A DNA stretch of 64,000 nt from Aplectana chamaeleonis (taxonomy: Eukaryota; Nematoda; Chromadorea; Rhabditida; Cosmocercidae), in NCBI GenBank assembly GCA_029168955.1, contig JAPDOI010000360.1:310001-374000 (forward strand), given 5' to 3'. Of this stretch, positions 21,859 through 32,094 are shown piece by piece (position 1 is the first letter of the stretch; each line of letters begins with the position of its first letter). A program made the translations under genes and the position numbers. The notes under the pieces were generated by a model. It was not told the DNA's origin. It was given only the letters and a program-made list of their open reading frames with translations, and did not search any database.

Positions 21859-22208
21859 CTATACCGACAATGGACCACATTCGACTTTTAGATGGCTCAA
21901 AACGCTCATTACGCTGGCATCACCATGATCCAATTTCTCACAGACATCCACCGAACTAGGCACACGAACTTCACCAAAGATGGTAGATCTGAGGAGCTCA
22001 AATCCCTCAAAATCACAACGAGAAAGGATAGAATGGTCATGAGAATCAATAACTGCAGTACCAATAGAGTCCCCAAATGCGTCAGTATGCACATCATTAT
22101 TTTGCGAAATACAAAATTTGTCACGTAGCATCCTGTTTTCTTCCCGCAGTTGACCTCGCTGGCGACGAACCACCTCTGTCTAGTGGTCACATTCCCATTT
22201 TTGTCCAT
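21859..22208 (-). pseudogene. Possible ORF1 or upstream part of the minus-strand non-LTR element
   Basis: A 104-aa minus-strand frame begins MVRRQRGQLREENRMLRDKF, a charged, heptad-like segment that could be a short coiled coil, as in many non-LTR ORF1 proteins. It lies just upstream, on the same strand, of the endonuclease remnant, which supports but does not prove this. No zinc-knuckle or RRM motif is visible. Confidence 0.35.
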
Positions 22209-22822
22209 ATCGATCTCTCAAATTCTCTTTCCCATTATTCTGGTATTCGTCACCGTTCTTATCTCAATTTAGGCCTTGCAGACTGGAGCCTATTCAGAGA
22301 GGTTGCACTTCACCGAGCGGCTGAATATCCATGGAATGGCGATGTGCACCAGAAAGAGCGTCAGATCTGACGCCATACGGTAGGCTATGAAAGCGGCCAT
22401 ACCTACGTGTGAAAACTTTTTACCCTAATGTCACCAGGGCTATAATACAGAAAATCAGGACAAGAGATGAAAAGAGATTTGCCAACCATCTGGACCCGGA
22501 GGTCACTCAGCTTGTCGATGAGATTGGGAAGGACTTGGACAGGCACAAGAAAGACGAGTGGTAGAAGTTCACTGAAAAACTGAACTTCAAGGCAGATGGT
22601 GCTGCGACATGGAAAATCCTGAGAAAACTTTCCGGAAAACCCACATCCGCCACCGTATACTACAGAGTTTGAGAACAATGCATGCAAGTCAGGAAAGGAT
22701 GCTTCTTACGCCCTCGGCGAGAGTTTCTTCATTACTTGTGCGAAGCGTCGCCCGCAAAACAGAGTGACTGTAAGGGAGCTGTGCCGCCTTCCGCTTATGA
22801 GCACGCATGATGCCTTCACTCC
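22185..22822 (+). pseudogene. Non-LTR element: endonuclease end and pre-reverse-transcriptase
   Basis: The plus strand encodes SSGHIPIFVHIDL, resembling the SDHLPI endonuclease end motif, then LNLGLADWSLFREVAL, matching the FxxADWxxF linker, then after a shift IIQKIRTRDEKRFANHL, DEIGKDLDRHKKDEW, a stop, and TWKILRKLSGKPTSATV. This is the usual order between endonuclease and reverse transcriptase in jockey-like elements. It is interrupted at the TGCGCAGG target of the 22831-30199 insertion and resumes at 30208. Confidence 0.8.
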
Positions 22823-23344
22823 TGCGCAGGCGGGGCTGGGCACACGTCCCGGCATGGCGATTCTGGATATGCACCCCCCCTAGCTCGGTAATTTTTAGGC
22901 ACCCCCCCCCCGTATGGAAAATCGAAATCGGCTATTTTCCAAAAAAGTTGAGCACAACAGCCATGATTTTGATCTCCCGATTTCGATAAACAAGAATTAA
23001 AAAAAACACTGACTAGAGAAAATCCCGAAAATGTCAACAAAAAAGGTAGTGTGATTTCTAAACTTCAAAACAATCCCATGAGGAAAATTTGTTAGCAAGA
23101 CAATAAGTTATGACAAAAGATAAAACAATTTCATTACAAAACAAAATTTGAAATTTGAACAATTACAAACAACAGAACTACTACTATTGCGATAATTAAT
23201 GTTTTCTGTCGAACGCTTTCATAAACCTATGAAGGATTAGTTAATCTGTGTTTGGTTGTTCTGATGTGGAAATCAGAACTATTTTGTTTTGTGGAACAAT
23301 GTTAGGATTCATGTGATGCGTAGGGAGTGGGAAACCCGAGTTTT

Positions 23345-24174
23345 ACCCTCCTAGAATGCCGCGATCCCTTGAAGATTCGGCTTGCCGTGCGATACGGTGT
23401 TTGTACGCAGCTACACAGCGCACACGGGAGTGGACGCGCACACAATATTAATAAAAAATGCATTTTATTACAGAACGGGGAGGAGAAAAGGATTGAAACT
23501 GAAGGAAATGGAAGATGGTAAAGGTAGTCTATTCTGGATGCACCCATTTTTGAAATTGAATGTAAATAAACAAAGTTAGAGCGGGTGTAAATACTAAGCC
23601 GTGATAAGGTTCATTCAAACGAACCTAGTTAATCGAATTTAGTATTATAAAGAGAGCAAAGGATATTGTGAGAAAGAGGAGAATCTGGCAAACATTTTAG
23701 TTTTATTAGGAACGATTTTTAATGTGATTTAAGGACCTTAAATCTCGTCCCGGTTTTGCCCGAAAACCGGGACAAAACCAGGACGAGTTTTAAGGACCTT
23801 AAGTCACATTGAATATCAAACCTATTACTATTGAAATATTTGCCCGATTCTCCTCTTTCTCTCAATGCTCTTATATCTCATGTTTATTTGTGTTTTTAAT
23901 CAACTAGGTTCATTTGAATGAACCTTATCAAGTCCGAAAAGTTCAATCCGCTCCAACTTAGTTTGTTTACATTAAATTTCTATAGTCGATACATTGAAAG
24001 TATCCTATTTCTGCCTTCTTCCATTTACTCTAGTTTCAATCATTTTCTCCGCCCCGTTCTGTAATAAAATACGTTTTTTAATTAATATTGTGTGCGCGTC
24101 TACTCCAGTGCGCGCTGTGCAGCTGCGCACAAACACCTTATCGCACGGCAAGAGAGATTACGGCATTCAAGGTG
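23345..24174. repeat. 830-bp foldback palindrome
   Basis: The arms (~410 bp each) mirror one another around 23762, where CCCGGTTTTGCCCGAAAACCGGG-like sequence forms the centre. The left arm has CGTGCGATACGGTGTTTGTA and GAGTGGACGCGCACACAATA; the right arm holds their diverged complements. The arm identity looks moderate (~80-85% by eye). No protein motif. The short frames over it are mirror images. Confidence 0.8.
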
Positions 24175-25339
24175 AATAAAGCTCTGGTTTTTATGTACAG
24201 GGTACTTCTCAATGAGGACGACACGGTCATTCGGTTCTTTCATAGGAACTTGCAGTCTTCAATTTTTTACAGTTGGCTCTCTTCATAAGTCACATTCTCA
24301 AGAATTAAAATCTATTGACTGGTTTTGATACTGACTGTGCTATCTGTACTTTTAAACTGTCGAGATAAAGCCTAGCCTGCTCGGATGAGTCCGGGCGGAG
24401 TAAGCAGCGGAGCGGTTGGTCATGACAAAATACATATGATTTCCGTTTTCGATTTAGTCTGACGCATGGACCAGGCTGCTGGCCATGCGGAGTTGGCGGC
24501 CTCACTGGCTCAGACGTTCGCTGTTGTCTACAGGACGTCGATCCGCCCAGAACGAGTCACCGCTGGCGAACAGGCAGCTCTACGCGGGGTCGTCCCGGTG
24601 TGCTGTTGAGCAGGGGGCGACGGGCTGTTAAACAGCCCATCGACCGGCAATCCCGCCGAGTGCCTTAAATCGACGCAGACCGAGTTGTTGTCCACAGGAC
24701 GTCAATTCGGGATGTCTACGGCTGCGCAGGTCGATGGGCTGTTCTACAGAACATTCGCGGGAGGGGCGGTGGCAGCTTCCATCAATCGATGTATCACGAA
24801 GATCGTGTCGTCCAAGCTCTCATTTTCGGTTATATGAGATTTGCATTTCGTTTTATTTTTTGATGATGCTGTAGACTTCTATGGTAATTCTTCTCTTTTT
24901 TTAGTTATAAGAGATCTGTGATTCGTTTTTTAATAACTTCTTCCCGTGGAAGGGGCGTTGGTGGCATGCCGAGAGATGCACCTCGCGGAGTTCCCCGTGA
25001 TGGACCCGAAGGTTTCCGTGGTTTACGGAGTTTTCAGCAACTGCCTTCGTAGGCAGATTTTGATTTTTTCCATCCCTTTATGAGTGTCATTTGCGTCATT
25101 TTTAGTTGTTTGTCAGGAATCTCTGATCATTCGGGGGTGTTCATTTACCCTGATTCCCATCCATGTTGTCCACCATGGAATTTTTGAGGTGTTTTTTTTT
25201 ATTTTTCTCCGGATACTGCGATAAACATGTACTGCTGAACACGAATCTGGGGTTCGCTTGTCGGAATTTATAGGTTTACTGTAGGATACGGTAGGTAACA
25301 TGTTATTCAGGAGGCAGAACTCAATAGTTTGAAAACAGA

Positions 25340-26000
25340 CAAATGGACATAGAATTCGTATTCAGCACCCCAAAAAACTCCCACATAGAAACTTTGAGAC
25401 AAATCTGTGACTTTGATCGAACTACCGTATAGCTGTACAGTTTCGAAAAAATTTCGAACGAATGCAATTTGAAAAAAGTTCGTTCGACGAAATTTCGAAC
25501 GAACGAAAATTGAAAAATAATCTTTTGACGAAATTTTGAACGAACGGAATTTGAAAAAAAAATTACGTTCGACGAGTTTTCGAACGAACGAAAAATATCG
25601 AAAATTTTTTCAAAAATTTTGTTCGTGTACAACTATACCGTATACCCAACGTAATCTATCGTAAGCTGTCAAAAATTCATAAACTGACATCAGATTCGTG
25701 TTGAGCACTTCAAATAAACCCCAAAAGAACGATTTGAGCCACATCTTTTGTCACATTCCAGAAATCGTCGAAAGTCGATTTTGCCGTCAAATTTTTCTGC
25801 CGGTGGGAAGCTTTGATCAAATTTAGTCGAAATTAGGAAAAACCACAGGTAGACCTCAGATTTGTGATCAGCACCACAAATCACCCTCAGGTTGAATTTT
25901 AAGTCAAATCTGGAAAAAAAAATTTCAACGCTTTCTGTACCCCGTAATTGATATAATTGAACGCTGAACCGAAAATCCATACAAGTCGAAAACGCTATCA
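25340..26000. repeat. Old dispersed repeat with AGATTTGTGATCAGCAC words
   Basis: Units of ~180 bp carry phrases such as CAGATTCGTGTTGAGCACTT, CTACCGTATACCCAACGTAA and GTCAAATCTGG. Related copies lie at 39175-39660 and more weakly at ~47600-47900 and ~58680-58830. It is degenerate tandem or dispersed satellite DNA without coding sequence. Confidence 0.65.
25431..25635. mobile_element. Hairpin element of TTCGAACGAA units inserted in the old repeat
   Basis: The ends TAGCTGTACA and (complement) TAGTTGTACA are flanked by TACCGTA on both sides (25424-25430 and 25636-25642). The flanking repeat reads through as ACTACCGTATACCC when the insert is removed. The interior is ~41-44-bp units of CGACGAAATTTCGAACGAAC type, also found at 59860-60070. 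Confidence 0.7.
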
Positions 26001-26337
26001 GTCTGCACATAGCTCGGAGAATGCGCTTTCACCCAAACTTTGCCTTGGGGGGCTGTTTCGGGCCCTGAACACGATTATGAGGTCTGTTTCCGGATTTTCA
26101 TAAAATTAATGCGCTTTTTCGAGGGTACAATAGGTACAAAAGTCGGAGAAAAAAACTGCTATAACGTTTTCCAGGGTGACTCTAGGCAGCTGCAAAGGGC
26201 ATATTGACTCTATGTCCGAAACTGGCTCTAGAAAAGTACATTTCATTTGGAATGGTTTGTATAACTTATAGTAGTTCATTTGGAAGCAGTGTTGTCCGCA
26301 TAAGGACATAATTATTAAAATAATGTAACGTCGGTAT

Positions 26338-26463
26338 AGATCCTAATAAGACCTTGCGTTTACTCTCGAAGGTTGGCGCAAACTCGGTGTCATATTCTAT
26401 TACGTAGGTGCACCGAGTTTGCGCCAACCTCCAAAGAGGAACGAAAAGTCTCATTAGGATCTC
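26338..26463. mobile_element. Hairpin MITE, GGTTGGCGCAAACTCGGTG family
   Basis: Arms AGATCCTAATAAGACCTTGC...GGTTGGCGCAAACTCGGTG and their complement enclose a ~12-base loop. Relatives are at 37033-37126 and 38065-38160. Each is ~95-125 bp and non-coding. Confidence 0.85.
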
Positions 26464-26680
26464 ATTTTTGAGAGGGTCCAATTTCTCTGTTCCGCTTAGA
26501 TTAGAACTGAAATAAGAAAAATCGGGCCTCATCATCAAGTTTCGAAAGGAGGCGTACCGCCGTTTAAAGGCAGCGTACACACTCACAAACGTGGTCGAGA
26601 TAACAGCATAAATAGGACCGCACGGCCCCTACCATATCGTCAAATATGTTTGAAGCGCCAAAAACCATCCAGGATGGCAA

Positions 26681-26838
26681 TATCCTCTGGTTCCGAGCCG
26701 GATTTACTTCTGTTCTCTCGCGCGCTTGTGCGGAGCGAAGGTAGAGACAGCGAGAAATTGTGGGGAGAAGGAGACGCAGCGTACGCACGCAGACGCACGC
26801 GACGAACGGAAATAAATCACACTCGGAAACAGGATATA
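26681..26838. mobile_element. 158-bp MITE, TATCCTCTG ends
   Basis: Left TATCCTCTGGTTCCGAG mirrors right ACTCGGAAACAGGATATA. A second copy is at 52295-52453, sharing GCGGAGCGA(A/G)GGTAGAGACAG and AAGGAGACGCAGCGT. Frames over it are not conserved between copies. Confidence 0.85.
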
Positions 26839-26908
26839 CTTGGCAATTTTGAGCAATCTTGCCTTCCACACCAGTGTTTTCCCAACCATTCGAGTACGAG
26901 AATGAGAA

Positions 26909-27139
26909 AAGAAACTTGAGAAAACATGTGATAAGTTAGAGTGATAGCATTACCAAATGGGAATGCACGAGAGAAACATTTCAAAAAGTCAGGCGAAGTA
27001 GAGCGGAATTCTCAAAAATGGACGAGAGTTAATCGGTATGCAGACATGTTACATTCAAGCAAATCAAGCTATTTCTCTCGTGCGCTCCCATGAGATAGTG
27101 CTATCACTCTATCTTATCACATGTTTTCTCAAGTTTCAT
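26909..27139. mobile_element. 231-bp MITE with ~65-bp inverted ends
   Basis: Left GAAACTTGAGAAAACATGTG, then GATAAGTTAGAGTGATAGCA and GCACGAGAGAAA, all mirrored at the right end with few changes. No coding content. Confidence 0.85.
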
Positions 27140-27144
27140 TTCTA

Positions 27145-27186
27145 ATTGTGGTGAGCGCGAAGCGCTCACCAGATTTGGCTTTGATT
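27145..27186 (+). repeat. Conserved hairpin plus AGATTTGGCTTTGAT
   Basis: GGTGAGCGCGAAGCGCTCACC is a near-perfect hairpin followed by AGATTTGGCTTTGAT. The same layout is at 41257-41300 with a compensating C-G change (GGTGCGCGCGAAGCGCGCACC), which keeps pairing. Confidence 0.7.
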
Positions 27187-27715
27187 CGCCATCGCGCAAC
27201 CCCCTGATCTCAGTATCAGGGTCCAGAGTAAACGTAGGAAGACCGTTCTTTTTGCATTTATTGCACTTTAGGAGGCTGAATAACTATTCAAAAATTGGTC
27301 CGGAATGGTTACCTGAGATTGGAGAAAAATTGTCAAAACCACGTTATTTTGGTCGAAAAAAGGGTTCATCTCCTTTTTTTTCAGTTGGCGTACACGATCT
27401 TGTTGGAACACTTAACGTTGAGCTAGAAAGCTCATTTTTTGACCAGAAAGTTGGCTATGATTGCACCTAGCTCCTGTCAAAATTTGAAGTTGGTAGCTCA
27501 ATTTTTGTGGAACCTCAAAATTGAGGGTCAGGAAAGTCAAAAACACGTAAACATGTTATTATAAACCATCCGACGTTTACTTATTCCGTAAAAATGAACT
27601 AATAAAATAAACACCGTTACTGATAGGCTTTTGCTCAGGATTGAACGCGCCCTGAAACGGGGCAACGCTTCAATCAATACGGCGGTATCTCGGAAGTACT
27701 TTTTGGAACGCCGCA
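27187..27715. other. No recognisable gene
   Basis: AT-rich DNA between the hairpin and the minisatellite. A phrase like GTTGAGCTAGAAAGCTC is palindromic, but nothing else is identified. Confidence 0.4.
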
Positions 27716-28060
27716 CGGTGTGAATCAGAAGTGGGCCAAAGAACGCCGTAGAAAGTGTGCGGGACCCAAATGAGAGTGCGCAGAACGCCGTAGAAAGTGT
27801 GTGGGACCCAAATGGGTGCGCGCAGAAGCCGTAGAAAGTGTGTGGGACCCAAATAACAGTGCGTCGGACGCCGTAGAAAGTGTGTGGGACCCAAATAAGA
27901 GTGCGCAGGACGCCGTAGAAAGTGTGTGGGACCCAAATGACAGTGCGCCGGACGCCGTGGAAAGTGTTCGGGACCCAAATGGATGTGCGAAGAACGCCGT
28001 AGAAAGTGTGCAGGATATCACTGGGAGCGTGCAGGACGTCATGGGGGGGGGGGCAGGGCA
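27716..28060 (+). repeat. 42-bp minisatellite
   Basis: About 8 units begin GTAGAAAGTGTGTGGGACCC and end GCGCAGGACGCC; complete units are 42 bp. Because 42 is 14 codons, all frames stay open, so the 100-174-aa frames on both strands are artefacts. The unit is related to the 41875-42470 array. Confidence 0.9.
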
Positions 28061-28135
28061 TCAGTGGGTTTGCTTTGAATCAACACCACCAGGCATAAAC
28101 CATGTTAGAAAGGAAACCTCCAGGAAAAATAAGTG

Positions 28136-29132
28136 AAATTCCTGAAAGTTTAGGTTCCTGGCAAAAGTAAAGATTTGGCATGGCCATTTTTTTCGAAAAA
28201 TTAGAAATATACTCAGGTAAAAGGGGAAGGTAAAGAAAATGAAAAAGTTTTGAAATATTCCTGAGAACGATTTGGCGTAGAATAACTTGATTTTTGAGAA
28301 ATGTAGTGAAATAGTTGAAAGCATGATTTGGCAGTCGAGTTTGAACCAACTATTTATAAGAGTTGTGCAAAATGAGAGATCGCATTGTATAAGCTTATCC
28401 GTAGAACATATCGAAGCAAAATCACGCGTGATATGGCTAGCAGTAAACGCTCGTTCGGGGGTCGTATTCGCCAACAACCCGCCGAGGGTAGTCGAAGGGA
28501 AGCGGAAGGGATGATACCGAGCGCGGCAAAGGAGCAGATCAACCCATCTTACACCATGTAAGATGAAATTGCAAACTGTGTTACGTATCGATATCACTGC
28601 GAAAAGATAAAGATTCCATCGCGAAGCGACCATTCTTCAGCTATGCTATTCGAAAAATTCCGGCGGTCGCGAGGGAAGCCAAGGGAGGCGAGAGGTGGCC
28701 GTGGAGCGCGCACTTTGTACTGAAATTTCACCTCATCTACCCTTCGACTCCCCGGCGGGTTGATGGCGAATACGACCCCGGGAGCTGGAATGCCGCGATC
28801 TATTAAGTAAAGTGAGATCAACTGTTTGTTCCATATCACGCGTGATTTTGCTTTGATATGTTCTACGGATAAGCTTATACAATGCGGTCTCTCATTTTGC
28901 ACAACTCTTATCAATAGTTGGTTCAAACTCGACTGCCAAATCATGCTTTCAACTATTTCACTACATTTCCCAAAAATCAAATCATTCTATGCCAAATCGT
29001 TCTCAGGAATATTTCAAAACCGCTTTTCATTTTTCTTTACCTTCCCATTTAACTGAGTATATTTCTAATTTTTCGAAAAAATGGCCATGCCAAATCTTTA
29101 CTTTTGCCAGGAACCTAAACTTTCAGGAATTC
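28136..29132. repeat. ~1-kb palindrome, GATTTGGC family
   Basis: The arms AATTCCTGAAAGTTTAGGTT...AAAGATTTGGCATGGCC are mirrored at the right. Three GATTTGGC octamers lie in the left arm and three complements in the right. The arms match the inner part of the 43341-45251 palindrome. The loop (~28440-28810) differs and contains a GC-rich CCGCCGAGGGTAGTCGAAGG / CCTTCGACTCCCCGGCGGGT inverted pair. Confidence 0.85.
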
Positions 29133-29689
29133 TTGTACTGGAACGGGTGGGAAATTAAGACGTGGGAGGCAAAATTGCTCAAACATTGTCACATATTGTC
29201 ATACTGGATGGTTTTTGACGCTTCAAACGTCGTAGACGACATGGTAGAAGCCGTGCAGTCCTATTTATGCTGTTATCTCCTCCATGTTTGTGAGTGTGTA
29301 TGCTGCCCTTAAGGGGTGACGTCATAAAGCGGTTGATGCTTCACTGGGATGGTAATATCAGGTCTACAGGATGTTGATAGGATGTGAACGCGGATTCGGG
29401 GATGGAGATCCTCCTCCGATGGGATGTCTACAGCAAAAGCGTTCCCGCGGATAGGATGTCTACGGCACCAAGGAGGGGGGCGACGGGCAGTTCTCGAGGG
29501 GCGATCCATGCCCCTTTTGGATGTCTACAGGGAGCATTGCGTGAGGTGACATCTCATTCGTGTCCTGTGGACAACAGCGAACGTCTGAGGGAGAATGGGT
29601 TTTCAATTCGCGCGGGGTGATCTACCGTCGCAGCCCCGTCTATTCATCAGACTAGAATTATCGCGCGAACTCTATAACAGTGATAAGGA

Positions 29690-30140
29690 GATTTTGACAT
29701 GATAAGCCCGACAAGCCTTGCTTCGACCGGCTCAAAATGAGCGACATAGGCTATACATCAATTAGCTAATTTTTTTTTTGAACTTGAACGATAGCTTTCC
29801 TGGGCGCTGTATTTGTATCATTGCCTCGAATCGGTAGCCACCCGCGTAATCAATGAACGTTGAAGCAAAGCAACATGACGCTACATCAGTCCTTACTTGC
29901 TACAAGATAACAGAAGGGTGTTTATTCCTTCATCAAAACAAACTTCGACAGCAACCATGAATTGTTGCGAACACAACCTGCATCTCTATCTATAGTTTGA
30001 ATTCTTCAAGTGTTCACCTCAAAAAGCGGAGAAGGAAATATGGCAAATCAGAAGAATAGTGTGTATTTTTTTCCTGAAAATCGACAGAACATGCACTTCG
30101 TTCTTTTTTTGGTGTTCGGTTTAGGCACCCCCCTTTGCCC
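29690..30140. other. Unassigned interior of the second hAT-like insertion
   Basis: Between the TAGTCTGA element and the right subterminal sequence. No motif recognised. Confidence 0.4.
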
Positions 30141-30207
30141 TCTCTGCAACGTCCAATATGCACCCCCCTAAGGTTAACCGGGACGCGTGCCCAGCCCTGT
30201 GCGCAGG

Positions 30208-30415
30208 TGGAGAAGATTATAAAGGAAATGCGGTACACCAAAGCCATTGGACCTGACGGAATCTGTCCAGCAGTTCTAAGAAAGCTCCCCAGTGAATTTC
30301 TCTTGCTGCTCACCGATTTAATTAACACATCATTCCGAACCTGCACACAGCCACAAGATTGGAAAACAGCAAATGTCATTCCTCTGCCCAAGCCCGGTAA
30401 ATCGCTGTCATCTCA
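30208..30415 (+). pseudogene. Non-LTR reverse transcriptase, fingers region
   Basis: It continues 22185-22822 after the insertion and encodes QVEKIIKEMRYTKAIGPDGI, then CPAVLRKLPSEFLLLLTDLI and WKTANVIPLPKPGKS. These match the KxxGPDGI and WKxAxVIPIPKPGK motifs of jockey-like reverse transcriptases. Homology stops at ~30410; the palm (catalytic) region is missing. It is a dead fragment. Confidence 0.85.
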
Positions 30416-30492
30416 ACTGTCCAAAAAACCTCACAACATTGACTACAATGAACCCTTGGACGGATCCAACGCTGGTCGCCCAGTTTTTAAAC

Positions 30493-30764
30493 CTATAGAG
30501 GCCTGCAGAGTTTCACTGACCGGCGACTGGTCGCCGAGCGTCGGCCTTGACGCGACGACAAAAATTTCCCCAAACATTATCGTCGCGGCGTCGGTTACCG
30601 CTCGCTACCAGTGGCACAGGGTCAAAACACTGTGCGGTGCCCCCTCGTCGCCCTTCACGCTGCGTCGGTTGCCCTCGTTGCCGAATGTAATCGATATTGC
30701 ATCACCCAGCTCTGTTCGTCGCTGCGAGCAACACCGCGACTTCAACTCTGCAGACCCCTTATAG
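30493..30764. mobile_element. 272-bp MITE, CTGCAGAGTT ends
   Basis: Left CTATAGAGGCCTGCAGAGTT mirrors right AACTCTGCAGACCCCTTATAG. Internal GAATG(T/C)AATCGATATTGCATCACC and GGTTACCGCTCGCTACCAG phrases recur in 48916-49473; an end fragment is at ~62775-62820. Confidence 0.8.
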
Positions 30765-31009
30765 CAATACTCTCTTCGCGGCTGCAAAGAAGAAGAATAG
30801 AACCACCTCCAGTTCCACTGGCAACTTCGAAAATGCAATCTTCACACAGTTCGGCACTGCAGTCGAATCGTTCAAATCCTCCAATGCATCTTTGAGACTC
30901 GATGAATGAGCTGCTTGCGAGGATGTCGTTGACGGTTTGACAGAGCCAGATTTTTCATCGGCTTTTGAGCGGCTAGAGATGGCCAATTTCTCAGAATACA
31001 ATACAGATA

Positions 31010-31165
31010 GAGTTCACGTAATAATTTAGTCTGATGAATGTACGGGGCTGGACAGTAGATCACCGCACGAAAACTCCATTGGCCTGTGTTACCTCCAACA
31101 ACGCACGGCCAGCTGCCTGGTCAATGCGTAAGACTAAATCGAAAACGGAAACTATAACTGGAGGG
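31010..31165. mobile_element. TAGTCTGA-family MITE, short copy
   Basis: GAGTTCACGTAATAATTTAG TCTGATGA at one side and GTAAGACTAAATCGAAAACG at the other match the ends at 24435/29690 and 57430/57590. There is no internal insertion. Confidence 0.8.
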
Positions 31166-32094
31166 AGACGAATATTTAGACAAGCAAGAGCAGTTACTTG
31201 GAAGATGAGCGGGTAGGTCAGCGAAAGTAGCGCGTGACCCGACCGTCCACTGCGGTTGCCGACGATCGAATGCAAATGAATTGACACGAACCGATTGAAT
31301 GTTCTCGGATGTGTCCTCATAGGTTCAAAGAAAGAATTCGAAGGTGAGCATAACCCCATCCTCCACAACGAACATCGTTTCTCGCTTCTTCGTTAAGCCT
31401 TGTTTTCAGATTCGAGATAAATACACTTTATTCAAAGAAAACATTTTATGGAGGAAACAGAACATGAAAGAATCCATCTTACACGTTTTTAATAAATATG
31501 TAACAACAGTAAGAGAATATAAATTATTTGGGTGCAGCATCCATCGTCAATGACTTCCCGAACCTTGAAATCTTCCTTGGTAATCCTATTGAGCGAACAC
31601 CAGCTAGCGAGATTTTTCGAGACGTATCAGTTCGCGTTGTCTGAATTAACTTACTTCCATTCTTGTGGTACGTGTTGTTAAACTGGATTGCAGAAACTAC
31701 AGACTGCTTTTCGAATATTATGGCAAGGTTTCAAATCTCGATCATCGACATATGGGCATGCCTTATCGCTTTCTATGGTCTGCTCTCTTCTATGAACGAT
31801 TCCCGGAACGAACGAAATTTCGAAGCGTAAAATCGTTTTCGAAATAGATGTTGGGCAGAAGCCTTAGGGGTCCTCAATTTGCAAGAAATATCAGCCGCGT
31901 AGGCGCCCTCGGTGATTGTTCCTACTTCTTGTATTTGAACTTGGAGAAGTGCTCCAAAGGGATCATTTTGAAGCAGATGTTACTTGCTTGAAAACGTATC
32001 ATCACTGAAGTACTCAGACCCTCTACTAAACTATTGCGGGAGCAGGATTTCGAAATAAATATGTGGGTTCTGTGAATTTCAGAGCACCCACTAT
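31166..32094. other. No recognisable gene
   Basis: Single-copy-looking DNA with short frames only. Confidence 0.4.

Larger units (their letters stand above)
26564..29312. mobile_element. 2.75-kb TTAA-bounded element with ~130-bp inverted ends
   Basis: The left end TTAAAGGCAGCGTACACACT and the complement of the right end (TTAAGGGCAGCATACACACT) agree and continue through GAGATAACAGCATAAATAGG and AAAAACCATCCAG. TTAA is present at both sides. The interior contains two MITEs, a hairpin repeat, a 42-bp minisatellite and a 1-kb palindrome but no transposase. Confidence 0.85.
24509..29589. mobile_element. 5.08-kb element with CTCAGACGTTCGCTGTTGTC ends
   Basis: It begins CTCAGACGTTCGCTGTTGTC and ends with the exact complement GACAACAGCGAACGTCTGAG, extended by (T/C)ACAGGAC. 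It splits the CTCACTGG|AGAATGG junction seen intact in the copy at 57.5 kb. Subterminal DNA at both ends repeats GGATGTCTAC, CCACAGGACGTC and GGGGGCGACGGGC. The superfamily is unknown; only a possible GG duplication is seen. Confidence 0.7.
24435..29690. mobile_element. TAGTCTGA-family element, expanded copy
   Basis: The left end (TTTCCGTTTTCGATTTAGTC to GGCGGCCTCACTGG) matches one end of the short copies at 31010-31165 and 57430-57590. The right end (GGAGAATGG to CAGCCCCGTC...CATCAGACTAGA) matches their other end. The short copies show what the element looks like without the 5.08-kb block between. No coding content. Confidence 0.75.
22831..30199. mobile_element. 7.37-kb hAT-like composite insertion with 8-bp target duplication
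   Basis: The left end CGGGGCTGGGCACACGTCCC mirrors the right end (reverse complement CAGGGCTGGGCACGCGTCCC). TGCGCAGG flanks both sides (22823-22830 and 30200-30207), and joining the flanks restores a reverse-transcriptase frame (FTPAQVEKIIKEM). Internal to the ends, GCACCCCCC words occur in the same direction on both sides. There is no transposase; the interior is a stack of other elements. Confidence 0.9.

Noticed and set aside
27537..28136. Open frames of 102-174 aa with repeated HTFYGV or ESVWDPN peptides
   Set aside because: Same cause: 42-bp minisatellite read in several frames.
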